From Kangiellaceae bacterium (lineage in GTDB: Bacteria; Pseudomonadota; Gammaproteobacteria; Enterobacterales; Kangiellaceae), in the NCBI GenBank assembly GCA_030590405.1, contig JAUUYO010000061.1, positions 1 through 14,355 on the forward strand: DNA of 14,355 nucleotides, in the 5' to 3' direction. The notes under the pieces were generated by a model. It saw only the letters and a program-made list of their open reading frames with translations, was not told the DNA's origin and searched no databases. Shown here piece by piece: positions 8,427-14,355 of the stretch (position 1 is the first letter of the stretch; each line of letters begins with the position of its first letter). A program made the translations under genes and the position numbers.

Positions 8427-8542
8427 ACAGGTTAGTCATCCCAATCAAATATTAATTTTTATTGAATAACCAGTATTTTCAACGAGCATGGCTCAGGATG
8501 CAAGGGAAATCGCCACTTCGCCAAGCCATTATCCCTGAACAT

Positions 8543-8578
8543 AAAAAAAAGGCAACTTCTTGCGAAGTTGCCTTTTTT
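8543..8578 (-). terminator. Strong intrinsic terminator of the CsrB-like RNA
   Basis: On the minus strand GGCAACTTC, loop GCAA, GAAGTTGCC forms a perfect 9-bp stem (8572-8551), extended by A-U pairs, followed by eight T (8550-8543). An A-run precedes the stem, so it could act in both directions. It separates the RNA from the repair operon. Confidence 0.93.
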
Positions 8579-8931
8579 AAGCTTCTTTTCAATCTGTCCC
8601 AGTGTAATCCTTTGCCAGTTCCTTATGGCTCCCTTACTACGTCCAACTCCTCCTGTAAGCTTATCCCTTTGCTCTGGTCGCTTAATCCTTAAAGCACTTT
8701 CCTTGTTAAACTCATCCTTAATGCCAGTCTTATCCTTATAAAGTCCTTTTTGCGCTATCCTTAGCGCCAGTCCGAATTCCTTACCAGACATTCAGTCCAA
8801 GTTGAAAAATCATCCTTAATATGTCCTTTATACGCTTAAAAATCAGTCGTTGATTTTGTCCCGATACACTAAAATTCCTTTTTAATGGTTGTTCCGTCAA
8901 CAGCGTTTCCTTGTCCTTATTTCCTTAGGAC
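8543..8931 (-). ncRNA. csrB: CsrB/RsmZ-like CsrA-sequestering small RNA
   Basis: The minus strand between 8924 and 8597 carries 25 GGA triplets in about 330 nt, 15 of them AAGGA; the plus strand has only one. Several lie in hairpin loops: a 5' stem GTCCT/AGGAC (8931-8913) with AAGGAAATA in the loop, GTTG-ACGGAA-CAAC (8901-8888), a perfect 6-bp stem GCGCTA/TAGCGC with an AGGA tetraloop (8767-8752), and GCTT-N8-AAGC around AAGGA (8695-8680). The RNA ends in a strong terminator (8578-8543) and is about 390 nt, close to E. coli CsrB. In this family repeated GGA loops bind CsrA/RsmA dimers and relieve repression of target mRNAs. Start and length are inferred from the promoter. The symbol marks the functional class; csrC or an rsm name could equally apply. 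A 110-codon frame crossing it is not credible. Confidence 0.85.
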
Positions 8932-8938
8932 GAGGTAA

Positions 8939-8966
8939 ATTGTAGATTAACGGGGTTTTATCGCAA
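8939..8966 (-). promoter_or_regulatory. Probable promoter of the CsrB-like RNA
   Basis: On the minus strand TTGCGA (8966-8961) and TACAAT (8944-8939) are spaced 16 bp. Initiation would fall near G8931, giving an RNA that opens with GUCCUAAGGA, a GGA-bearing hairpin; CsrB and RsmY also begin with GUC. A second candidate lies upstream: TTGACC (9009-9004), 18 bp, AATAAT (8985-8980), which would lengthen the RNA by about 40 nt. Confidence 0.55.
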
Positions 8967-9098
8967 GGTGATATTAATTATTATTTACCAAATGAAATGA
9001 TTGGGTCAATCCTAAAAACATCATAACCTGTTGTTTTTTATCCGATTGTTGAATTTCCTTTTACTACAACCGCGCCTTTACTGACATGCTTTTAGGCA

Positions 9099-9130
9099 AT
9101 CTCGCACATCTTTGTGAGAGATCTCGCACA
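9099..9130. promoter_or_regulatory. GacA/UvrY-type upstream activating site of the CsrB-like RNA
   Basis: TGTGAGAGATCTCGCACA (9113-9130) is palindromic at 16 of 18 positions and matches the GacA/UvrY consensus TGTAAG-N6-CTTACA, with its central AT, at 11 of 14 fixed positions. Its centre is about 190 bp upstream of the predicted RNA start, close to where such sites lie before csrB, rsmY and rsmZ. A second copy of the half-site ATCTCGCACA occurs 22 bp away (9099-9108 and 9121-9130). The site also lies just past the MocR gene, but its symmetry and spacing point to the RNA. Confidence 0.65.
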
Positions 9131-9157
9131 AAAGCACTAGATATAAGCTAGCCACTT
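9131..9157 (-). terminator. Weak candidate terminator of the MocR-type gene
   Basis: Downstream of the stop, the minus strand reads AAGTGGCTAG, loop CTTATAT, CTAGTGCTTTT. It can form a stem with wobble pairs and one bulge, followed by four T. It is weak, but it is the only terminator-like structure between the regulator and the GacA-type site. Confidence 0.3.
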
Positions 9158-9167
9158 TGAACAATCT

Positions 9168-10631
9168 CTAATGGGTGGTAACGCATTGTTCATTTAATAA
9201 CTCACCTGCAAACACCCCCAGTTGCTCAATCGCCTGTTCAACTCTGGCGTCCCATGGCAAGCCATAGCTAATTCTCGCACAGCGTTTATATTTGCCCGTT
9301 GCAGAAAATAACACTCCGGGCGTTATACTGATCCCGGCTTCGACAGATTTTCTGAACAAATCGATGACATCACAACCAACAGGTAACTCCAACCAGATAA
9401 CTCCTCCTCCTTGCGGATTAGATAAACAAGTATTTTCAGGAAAATGCCGGGCGATCACCGCCAGCATTCTTTCTTTATTCACTCTCAAAACCTGTATCAG
9501 GCGCTTAAGATGGCGATCATAATCACCACTTCGTACGAATTCATAAATCACCATTTGATTAAGGAGTGAAGTCGAGCAAGATAACGCACGTTTTAAACCT
9601 TTGGCTTTTTCTTCATAACGATTAGACAAAATCCAACCCACCCGATAACTGGGAGCGGCGGTTTTAGAAAAAGAGCTGCAAGTAATTACCAACCCTTTGG
9701 TCGAATAGGCTTGCATCGGTAACTCAATGGTCTGGCTAAAATGTAATTCACCATAAACCGCATCTTCTATTAAGGGAATATTTCTTGATTCGATAATATC
9801 AACAATTCGCCGACGCTTTTCTGTTGTCATCAACGATCCGGTCGGATTATTGATCAGTGAAGAAAATATGCAGGCTTTAACATCATGAGAATCGAGAGAA
9901 TGTTGTAAATCTTCAAGACAAATACCGGCATTGGAGCAGGTTGGTATTTCTAACGCCATCATGCCAAGATTTTCAATTAATTCTAAAATGCCAAAATAAG
10001 TGGGGGATTCTACCGCGATAATATCACCGGATTTTGCAACACTTTGCAACGCAATCGCAAGTGCTTCCTGAGCGCCGTTGGTTATGATGATATCGTCCGG
10101 CATGGCATCAATCCCCTGCTGTAAATATCTTTGAGCTAACTGCTGCTTGAGCGGTAAATATCCATCCATCGGACCATATAACATGGCTTTTGGCCCTTGT
10201 TGTGCCAACACTCGTCGCATGATACGGGCCAGCGCTTTATCCGGTGGATTAGCCATTACCGGGTGGGAAGTCCCAAGCTGTAAACTATTCGGTGCATGAA
10301 CTGCCTGATAACATTGTTCCACCAACGACTGACATCTCACCGCAACGGGTCGGCGGACAAAACTAGCTCTTTTAGGACTATTAAACAAACTCTCTACCGC
10401 TTTTAAAAAATAACCCGATTTAGGTCTCGCTTCGACTTTACCCAGTCTTTCCAATTCGATATAAGCTTGTTTAACCGTTGGAATACTAATATTTAACTGA
10501 TGACTCAGCTTTCTTAAGGAAGGCAACTTATCACCGCTTCGCAAAGCCCCAGACGATTGCATTGTTTGAATTAAATCAACGACTTGTTGATATAAAAAAC
10601 TCTGGCTATTTTTATTGATCATGCTGGACAT
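9168..10631 (-). CDS. MocR-type (GntR HTH + aminotransferase-like) transcriptional regulator
   Basis: A 487-aa fusion. Residues about 12-76 form a GntR winged helix (KLPSLRKLSHQLNISIPTVKQAYIELERLGKVEARPKSGYFL region, split here only for reference by its motif LSHQLNISIPTVKQAY). The rest is a fold-type I aminotransferase domain: GPMDGYLPLKQQLA, ITNGAQEAL, NNPTGS, DAVYGEL and SSFSKTAAPSYRVGW, where K323 is the expected PLP lysine. MocR proteins bind PLP, usually lack useful aminotransferase activity and control a nearby or divergent gene; PdxR is the best-known example. The divergent transporter at 10820 is the likely target, and autoregulation is common. A GGTGA precedes the ATG at 10631; an in-frame ATG at 10622 is an alternative start. 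The effector is unknown. Confidence 0.9.
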   Translation of the reverse strand: MSSMINKNSQSFLYQQVVDLIQTMQSSGALRSGDKLPSLRKLSHQLNISIPTVKQAYIELERLGKVEARPKSGYFLKAVESLFNSPKRASFVRRPVAVRCQSLVEQCYQAVHAPNSLQLGTSHPVMANPPDKALARIMRRVLAQQGPKAMLYGPMDGYLPLKQQLAQRYLQQGIDAMPDDIIITNGAQEALAIALQSVAKSGDIIAVESPTYFGILELIENLGMMALEIPTCSNAGICLEDLQHSLDSHDVKACIFSSLINNPTGSLMTTEKRRRIVDIIESRNIPLIEDAVYGELHFSQTIELPMQAYSTKGLVITCSSFSKTAAPSYRVGWILSNRYEEKAKGLKRALSCSTSLLNQMVIYEFVRSGDYDRHLKRLIQVLRVNKERMLAVIARHFPENTCLSNPQGGGVIWLELPVGCDVIDLFRKSVEAGISITPGVLFSATGKYKRCARISYGLPWDARVEQAIEQLGVFAGELLNEQCVTTH

Positions 10632-10667
10632 AAAATCACCATTATTGCTCAGTTCTTAGAACTTTAA

Positions 10668-10715
10668 TCTGTATAGGTCGCATTTCTGTTTTTCTGTAGA
10701 TGTAAAGTATACAGA
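10668..10715. promoter_or_regulatory. Candidate MocR operator: inverted TCTGTATA plus TTTCTGT repeats
   Basis: TCTGTATA (10668-10675) and TATACAGA (10708-10715) are perfect inverted copies about 40 bp centre to centre. TTTCTGT occurs twice between them (10683-10689 and 10691-10697). MocR regulators commonly bind repeated half-sites in the divergent intergenic region. On the minus strand TATACT (10711-10706) could be the regulator's own -10 box, so binding here would fit autoregulation. Confidence 0.5.
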
Positions 10716-10741
10716 ATAAGCGTATATTTCACAGCCTGAGT

Positions 10742-10770
10742 TTAAAATATCTTAAATTAACAGGTATAAT
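10742..10770 (+). promoter_or_regulatory. Probable sigma70 promoter of the EamA transporter gene
   Basis: TTAAAA (10742-10747) and a consensus TATAAT (10765-10770) are spaced 17 bp. Transcription would start around 10775-10778, at the edge of the hairpin described next, leaving a leader of about 43 nt. Confidence 0.55.
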
Positions 10771-10773
10771 TTT

Positions 10774-10808
10774 AGGGGCTGTTGATCTTTCATAATTCAA
10801 CAGCCCCT
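10774..10808 (+). promoter_or_regulatory. 12-bp perfect inverted repeat in the transporter 5' leader
   Basis: AGGGGCTGTTGA (10774-10785) and TCAACAGCCCCT (10797-10808) form a perfect 12-bp stem with an 11-nt loop, ending 11 nt before the start codon. It has no T-run, so it is not a normal terminator. It could be an operator over the start site, a 5' RNA hairpin, or a pair of insertion-sequence-like ends left after deletion. Confidence 0.6.
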
Positions 10809-10819
10809 GGTGTCAGCCA

Positions 10820-11770
10820 ATGAAAAATACATTTTTATATATAATAACTGTGCTTATCTGGGGAACGACCTGGTTTGCCATTGAGTTTCAATTGGGACAA
10901 GTTGCGGTTGAAATATCTCTGATCTATCGCTTTGCTTTAGCATCAATTCTGATCCTGGCAATAAGCAAATTCAGAGCGATCCCTCTAAGCTTTACCCTAT
11001 CACAGCATTTTTATATTGCGCTCTTAGGCCTGTTTAATTTTTGTTTTAATTATTTTGCTTTGTACGAAGCGCAAAATTATTTATCTTCTGCAATGACATC
11101 CATCGGTTTTTCCATGCTGTTGTTAGTTAACATTATTAATACTCGGTTATTTTTTGGTAAAAAAATTACAACAAAAACCTATCTGGGAGCGGCTTTTGGT
11201 ATCACTGGCATCGTGGTTTTATTTTGGCCGGAGCTTTCCAACTACCAAAATGATAGCAGTTCAATTTATGGACTTGGTCTAATAATGGCAGGAGTAATAC
11301 TTGCCTCATTAGGTAATATGATAAGCGTTAGAAATTCAAATCATAATTATCCGGTTTTTCAAACCAGCGGTTGGTCAATGTTATACGGCACAGTTTTCTT
11401 AACATTAATCGCCTGGTACAAGGGAACTCCTTTTACCATAAGTTTTGAACCAGACTATTTAATATCATTAGCTTACCTGGCTATTTTTGGAACAGTGATC
11501 GCTTTTTATAGTTATTTTTATCTACTTAAAAATATTGGGCCTGAAAAAGCCAGCTATTCGATTGTGCTATTCCCATTTGTAGCCGTTGTGATCAGTAGTT
11601 TTTATGAAGACTTTGAATGGACTGGATATACCATTTTGGGTTTTATTCTGGTTGCAATGGGAAATTTATTGATGCTGATACCAATGCAAAAAATTCGAAG
11701 TTTGATAACTTCTGTCAGTACACCCCCTTTAGATGAAAAATCAAAGGTAGATAAAAAGTTAGTTCGCTAA
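10820..11770 (+). CDS. EamA-family (DMT superfamily) inner-membrane transporter
   Basis: A 316-aa, very hydrophobic protein with about ten predicted membrane segments in two EamA repeats (roughly residues 3-135 and 150-290). It starts MKNTFLYIITVLIWGTTWFAI; the WG-TW-F element in the first helix is typical of EamA proteins. A short polar C-terminal tail (KSKVDKKLVR) is probably cytoplasmic. The family exports amino acids or other metabolites; the substrate cannot be told from sequence. It is divergent from a MocR-type regulator, a common pairing that suggests control by a PLP- or amino-acid-linked signal. No clear Shine-Dalgarno is seen; the preceding hairpin may influence initiation. It converges on the NAD kinase-like gene with 73 bp between stops. 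Confidence 0.87.
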   Translation: MKNTFLYIITVLIWGTTWFAIEFQLGQVAVEISLIYRFALASILILAISKFRAIPLSFTLSQHFYIALLGLFNFCFNYFALYEAQNYLSSAMTSIGFSMLLLVNIINTRLFFGKKITTKTYLGAAFGITGIVVLFWPELSNYQNDSSSIYGLGLIMAGVILASLGNMISVRNSNHNYPVFQTSGWSMLYGTVFLTLIAWYKGTPFTISFEPDYLISLAYLAIFGTVIAFYSYFYLLKNIGPEKASYSIVLFPFVAVVISSFYEDFEWTGYTILGFILVAMGNLLMLIPMQKIRSLITSVSTPPLDEKSKVDKKLVR

Positions 11771-11790
11771 AATCAGTTTAGTTAGTTCGC
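11757..11790 (+). repeat. 11-bp direct repeat AGTTAGTTCGC at the end of the transporter gene
   Basis: AGTTAGTTCGC occurs at 11757-11767 (spanning the last codons) and at 11780-11790, 23 bp apart. No terminator is evident between the convergent genes. It is probably a minor duplication of no known function. Confidence 0.5.
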
Positions 11791-11843
11791 ACGCTGCTCC
11801 CCTAATATCGCATTGAAGACGGAGAAGAATAGCGACTGAGCTG

Positions 11844-12968
11844 CTAGTTTATTTTAATCCCAACAGGGTAAAGCACAAAATCCCGATAACCGGTGATCAC
11901 TTTTTTTGATCCAAATAATTGATGATCGAGTTCAATATCGCCCGTATCCACTAACAATGGACGGCCATCCAATTCATTTAATTTAGATTTTGTTGCAACG
12001 ATCTGGAAATTTTTCCAACGGGCCTGTTTGATCACTTCCGGGCTAATTTGATGATTGCCTCTGCCAAGGATATGCCCCTGCCCTCCAATAACGGTCATAA
12101 TAAAAATCACCTTTATCCCGTGATTGAGCAACTCCAATAAATCTTTTTCGACCACATCCGATTTGACTAAAGACTCCTGATAAATAATATCCGAGCCAAG
12201 TAAAGTATTATCTAATCCAAGTTGTTGCATAATCGCCGCGCAAGTGGTTCCTGAGCCAATCACATAATAAATATCATCCTGCATCGATTCGATCACTTCA
12301 GCGGCAATATCGTCAAATACCAATTCCTCCACTTCCTGACTACCGTGTTTCACCGCTTGCACATATTGTAGAGATGCGGGAATTTGCAGGTAACCGTATT
12401 TGCGCGCTTTTACTTTGCCTTGCCGAAAGGCCTGCTCATCAATATCCACCACATCAGCCTCAATTAAACTTAACATTTTGCCTTCAATTAAATCTCGAAC
12501 TAATAAACCTGCCGCTTCTGCCGAAATGGCATACACCCCGGAATGGATTTTTACTCCCGCAGGTACACCTAATACAGCTTGCTGCTCATCATAAACTTCA
12601 AACACATTTCGCGCGGTGCCATCACCACCAACAAACAGCAATAGATCAAGATTTTTCTGTTGCAAAATTTCAACGGCATTTTTGGTATCTATTTTAGAAG
12701 ATGGTTCTGTCGCTTGATAAACGACCTGATAATTTAAGCCCAACTCATCACAAACATTAGCCCCCATTTCTGTTGAAACCGTATAAACTTCAACATTTGA
12801 AAAATATTTTACAAACTGATTGAGACAATTTTTAGTTTTTTTACCGGCGAGTTTTAACCCGCCTAAATCTAGCGCTTTTTCTCTAATTTTATCGCCATCA
12901 CTGCCCTTTAAACCGACTCGACCTCCGATACCGGCAAAAGGATTAATCACTAGTCCAAGCTTAAACAT
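11844..12968 (-). CDS. ATP-NAD kinase family protein (COG3199-like)
   Basis: A 374-aa member of the predicted polyphosphate/ATP-dependent NAD kinase group, longer than NadK. It shows LVINPFAGIGG (7-16) followed by VGLKGSDG, the diagnostic GGDGTARN (114-121) and GVPAGVKIHSGVYA (134-147). These place it in the NAD kinase/diacylglycerol kinase-like fold, with the GGDGT loop binding nucleotide. The substrate is not established for this subgroup; NAD phosphorylation is the usual annotation but may be wrong, since bacteria normally carry NadK as well. The ATG at 12968 overlaps the end of epmC by 8 bp (ATGTTTAA), so the two are co-transcribed and probably translationally coupled. Confidence 0.88.
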   Translation of the reverse strand: MFKLGLVINPFAGIGGRVGLKGSDGDKIREKALDLGGLKLAGKKTKNCLNQFVKYFSNVEVYTVSTEMGANVCDELGLNYQVVYQATEPSSKIDTKNAVEILQQKNLDLLLFVGGDGTARNVFEVYDEQQAVLGVPAGVKIHSGVYAISAEAAGLLVRDLIEGKMLSLIEADVVDIDEQAFRQGKVKARKYGYLQIPASLQYVQAVKHGSQEVEELVFDDIAAEVIESMQDDIYYVIGSGTTCAAIMQQLGLDNTLLGSDIIYQESLVKSDVVEKDLLELLNHGIKVIFIMTVIGGQGHILGRGNHQISPEVIKQARWKNFQIVATKSKLNELDGRPLLVDTGDIELDHQLFGSKKVITGYRDFVLYPVGIKIN

Positions 12969-13488
12969 TGAGTAACCTCACTTCTTCACCATCGCGGTAA
13001 TGTTTTTTTAGTTGCTCAAAAAATAATTGTGCTCTTTGTGGCAGGGATGAAACCAGGTAATTTTTAGCCTGAGTTTGCACCGCATTTTTGAAATCTTCCG
13101 AAGCATCGATTGCTTGAGACAAATTATCCGCAGAAAAATGAAAGGGATGATTGCAGGCTAATGACAATAACCATTCAATCGCTTGCGGTTTAATTTCCAC
13201 TTGTTCAAATTCTTTTTGTTGTGCCTCACTACGACCTTCAGGCTCATACCAATAACCAAAATCATCTAGCTGGCGACGCTTCTCTCCGGCAATGGTCCAA
13301 TGGGCAATCTCGTGCAAAGCGCTGGAAAAATAATCCTCACGGGCAAAGACAATCGCTTTTTGGTTATCTTTGGCAGATTGATAAAAAGGCTCATCGGCCC
13401 CCATTTGCAACAAGGTATTTTCCGATTGCTCGAAAAGCCGATTAAAGATCTGGACGAGTTGTTTTGTATCAGATTCGTTTACAGGCAT
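12961..13488 (-). CDS. epmC: Elongation factor P hydroxylase EpmC (YfcM)
   Basis: A 175-aa protein close in length and motifs to E. coli EpmC: HEIAHWTIAG (59-68), RRQLDDFGYWYEPEGR (71-86) and EVKPQA-type EIKPQAIEWL. EpmC hydroxylates the modified lysine of elongation factor P after EpmA and EpmB have added beta-lysine, in the cytoplasm; the HExxH region probably binds the metal. The ATG at 13488 was chosen because it puts the start just before the conserved KQLVQIFN region, as in E. coli. The frame is open to a TTG at 13533, but that extension is hydrophobic and AT-rich. The ribosome site is weak. It heads a two-gene unit with the NAD kinase-like gene. Confidence 0.92.
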   Translation of the reverse strand: MPVNESDTKQLVQIFNRLFEQSENTLLQMGADEPFYQSAKDNQKAIVFAREDYFSSALHEIAHWTIAGEKRRQLDDFGYWYEPEGRSEAQQKEFEQVEIKPQAIEWLLSLACNHPFHFSADNLSQAIDASEDFKNAVQTQAKNYLVSSLPQRAQLFFEQLKKHYRDGEEVRLLNV

Positions 13489-13526
13489 ACAAAAGGTTGA
13501 ATTAAAAAGATAATAAAATGATTTTA

Positions 13527-13555
13527 ATGCCAAAAGTCATATTATTCACTATAAT
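13527..13555 (+). promoter_or_regulatory. Probable promoter of the small plus-strand gene
   Basis: ATGCCA (13527-13532) and a consensus TATAAT (13550-13555) are spaced 17 bp, placing the start near 13562, about 30 nt before the ATG at 13592. It lies in the short divergent region with epmC. Confidence 0.45.
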
Positions 13556-13591
13556 TAACTCAGAAATACCAGAATAACTCGATTTACCAAG

Positions 13592-13843
13592 ATGAATGAA
13601 CAAATTGTTAAAATAGAAGCCGACCCCAAAGATCAAGGCTGTTTGCAAATAACCTTGCGACAAATGCCACCCCGAATCAAATTCTGGCGCAAACAAACAT
13701 CGCAACTGATGACCTACAAAGGTTACGGCCAAAACTGGTATTGCTTGCCCAGCTTCAAACCCGCACCCACTAATATCGTGCCGTTGCTCAAACAAATTTC
13801 CCGTGGTCCGCAATTTCGCCATTTACGCTATAAGCTTGACTAA
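13592..13843 (+). CDS. Small unrecognised basic protein
   Basis: An 83-aa frame, MNEQIVKIEADPKDQGCLQI to FRHLRYKLD. I do not recognise a family. It is basic and rich in aromatic residues (FWRKQTSQLMTYKGYGQNWY), with no signal peptide or membrane segment, so a small cytosolic, perhaps nucleic-acid-binding, protein is possible. Evidence that it is real: a good promoter 37 bp upstream, a place that fills the gap between epmC (divergent) and fabR (convergent, 28 bp away), and a composition like the neighbouring genes. The Shine-Dalgarno is weak. A minus-strand frame over the same bases (13502-13822) lacks these supports. Confidence 0.6.
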   Translation: MNEQIVKIEADPKDQGCLQITLRQMPPRIKFWRKQTSQLMTYKGYGQNWYCLPSFKPAPTNIVPLLKQISRGPQFRHLRYKLD

Positions 13844-13871
13844 CCTCTTATATAACCTAGTCTCGCGGCAA

Positions 13872-14355
13872 CTATTTCCCCTTTTTTTGTGACAGATGCA
13901 AGGTCTTAGCGCCAGCGGCAATATAACGCAATTGTTGGATCGCTCTTTGCTCGATCGCTTTACGTTGACTCGGCTTGGCATCAAGTGACCCTGCGCCCGC
14001 AATAAACACCACCGCCACCATGGCTTCGGCCTGTGCAAAAGCCGATTCTTTTTCATAACCAACGGTTTGTATATAATCGGTCAATTCCACGATAAAAAAC
14101 TGGATCTCTCTTTCCACAGCCGTTCTCAGCGCATGAGTAGTGCCTGAGCGTTCATGAAATAACAATCTAAAAATATTAGGATAGGTTTCCGTAAACTCCA
14201 TAAAAATCTTCACCGAAGTACGAATAACGCTGCCACCTTTCTTAAATCTTTTGCGAGCTTTTCTCATAATTTGACGTAGAGCAAGGCCACATTCATCAAT
14301 TAATGTCAGCCCCAGTGCTTCCATGTCACTAAAATGACGATAAAAAGAAGTTGGT
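13872..14355 (-). CDS. fabR: Unsaturated fatty acid biosynthesis repressor FabR, N-terminus beyond the window
   Basis: A TetR-family repressor. The frame runs off the right edge; the first visible residues PTSFYRHFSD are the recognition helix end of the HTH, matching E. coli FabR. Then follow LGLTLIDECGLALRQ, KGGSVIRTSVKIFMEF, FRLLFHERSGTTHALRTAV, REIQFFIVELTDY and QAEAMVAVVF, an almost continuous match. FabR senses the ratio of unsaturated to saturated acyl thioesters and represses fabB and fabA-type genes to set membrane fluidity. An internal ATG at 14324 is not the true start, since conserved residues precede it in frame. The C-terminus (LHLSQKKGK) differs from the enterobacterial one. Confidence 0.93.
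   Translation of the reverse strand, partial: PTSFYRHFSDMEALGLTLIDECGLALRQIMRKARKRFKKGGSVIRTSVKIFMEFTETYPNIFRLLFHERSGTTHALRTAVEREIQFFIVELTDYIQTVGYEKESAFAQAEAMVAVVFIAGAGSLDAKPSQRKAIEQRAIQQLRYIAAGAKTLHLSQKKGK

Noticed and set aside
8459..8791. 110-aa minus-strand open frame
   Set aside because: It lies across the GGA-rich RNA and its terminator. The lysine/arginine/glycine-rich sequence follows from AAGGA repeats, and the frame runs through the terminator stem.
8939..9167. CRISPR or rho-independent attenuator reading of the repeated ATCTCGCACA elements
   Set aside because: Only two 10-bp copies are present with no spacers and no T-run; the near-palindrome and distance suit an activator site.
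13489..13533. Upstream TTG start for epmC
   Set aside because: The extra 15 residues are hydrophobic and AT-rich and have no counterpart in E. coli EpmC, which begins near the ATG at 13488.
13502..13822. Minus-strand 106-aa frame opposite the small plus-strand gene
   Set aside because: It would overlap the epmC start region, has no ribosome site, and its C-terminal part is AT-rich intergenic sequence. The plus frame has a better promoter and fit.
13823..14062. Minus-strand 79-aa frame overlapping fabR
   Set aside because: It is in another frame of fabR, whose match to the family is nearly continuous.

Overview
The window looks like chromosomal DNA of a fairly AT-rich gammaproteobacterium (roughly 40% GC by eye). 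Supporting signs are a FabR-type TetR repressor, an EpmC-type EF-P hydroxylase, a TIGR03623-like AddB-type protein of about 900 aa beside an AddA/RecB-like helicase-nuclease, and a CsrB-type regulatory RNA. A marine Kangiella/Aliikangiella-like relative is possible, but the genus is a guess. No phage, transposase, CRISPR array, tRNA or rRNA is visible.

Layout. (1) 1-1489, minus strand: the start of an exported subtilisin-like (S8) protease, cut by the left edge, and a secreted Vps62/NPP1-like protein with a TDWE motif. Their leaders share AT-rich heptad repeats. (2) 1490-2143: a gene-free stretch with a heptad tandem repeat, an 8-bp inverted repeat and two plus-strand hairpins followed by T-runs. 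(3) 2144-8426, minus: a two-gene DNA repair operon (AddB-like nuclease, then AddA-like UvrD helicase-nuclease) whose genes overlap by 8 bp. (4) 8543-8931, minus: the most interesting element, a CsrB/RsmZ-like RNA of about 390 nt with 25 GGA motifs (15 of them AAGGA), several in hairpin loops, ending in a strong intrinsic terminator. It has a promoter, and an 18-bp near-palindrome about 190 bp upstream resembles the GacA/UvrY binding site. (5) 9168-11770: a MocR-type regulator divergent from an EamA transporter, with inverted repeats between them. (6) 11844-13488, minus: epmC overlapping an ATP-NAD kinase-like gene by 8 bp. (7) 13592-13843, plus: a small unrecognised gene. (8) 13872 to the right edge, minus: fabR, lacking its N-terminal end.

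How the parts fit. The GGA-rich RNA should bind and titrate the translational repressor CsrA/RsmA under control of a BarA/UvrY (GacS/GacA)-type two-component system. In such systems secreted proteases are common CsrA targets, so the two exported-protein genes are possible targets, though nothing here proves it. The repair pair should process double-strand DNA ends. The MocR protein probably controls the divergent transporter. EpmC completes EF-P modification, and FabR represses unsaturated fatty acid synthesis genes located elsewhere.
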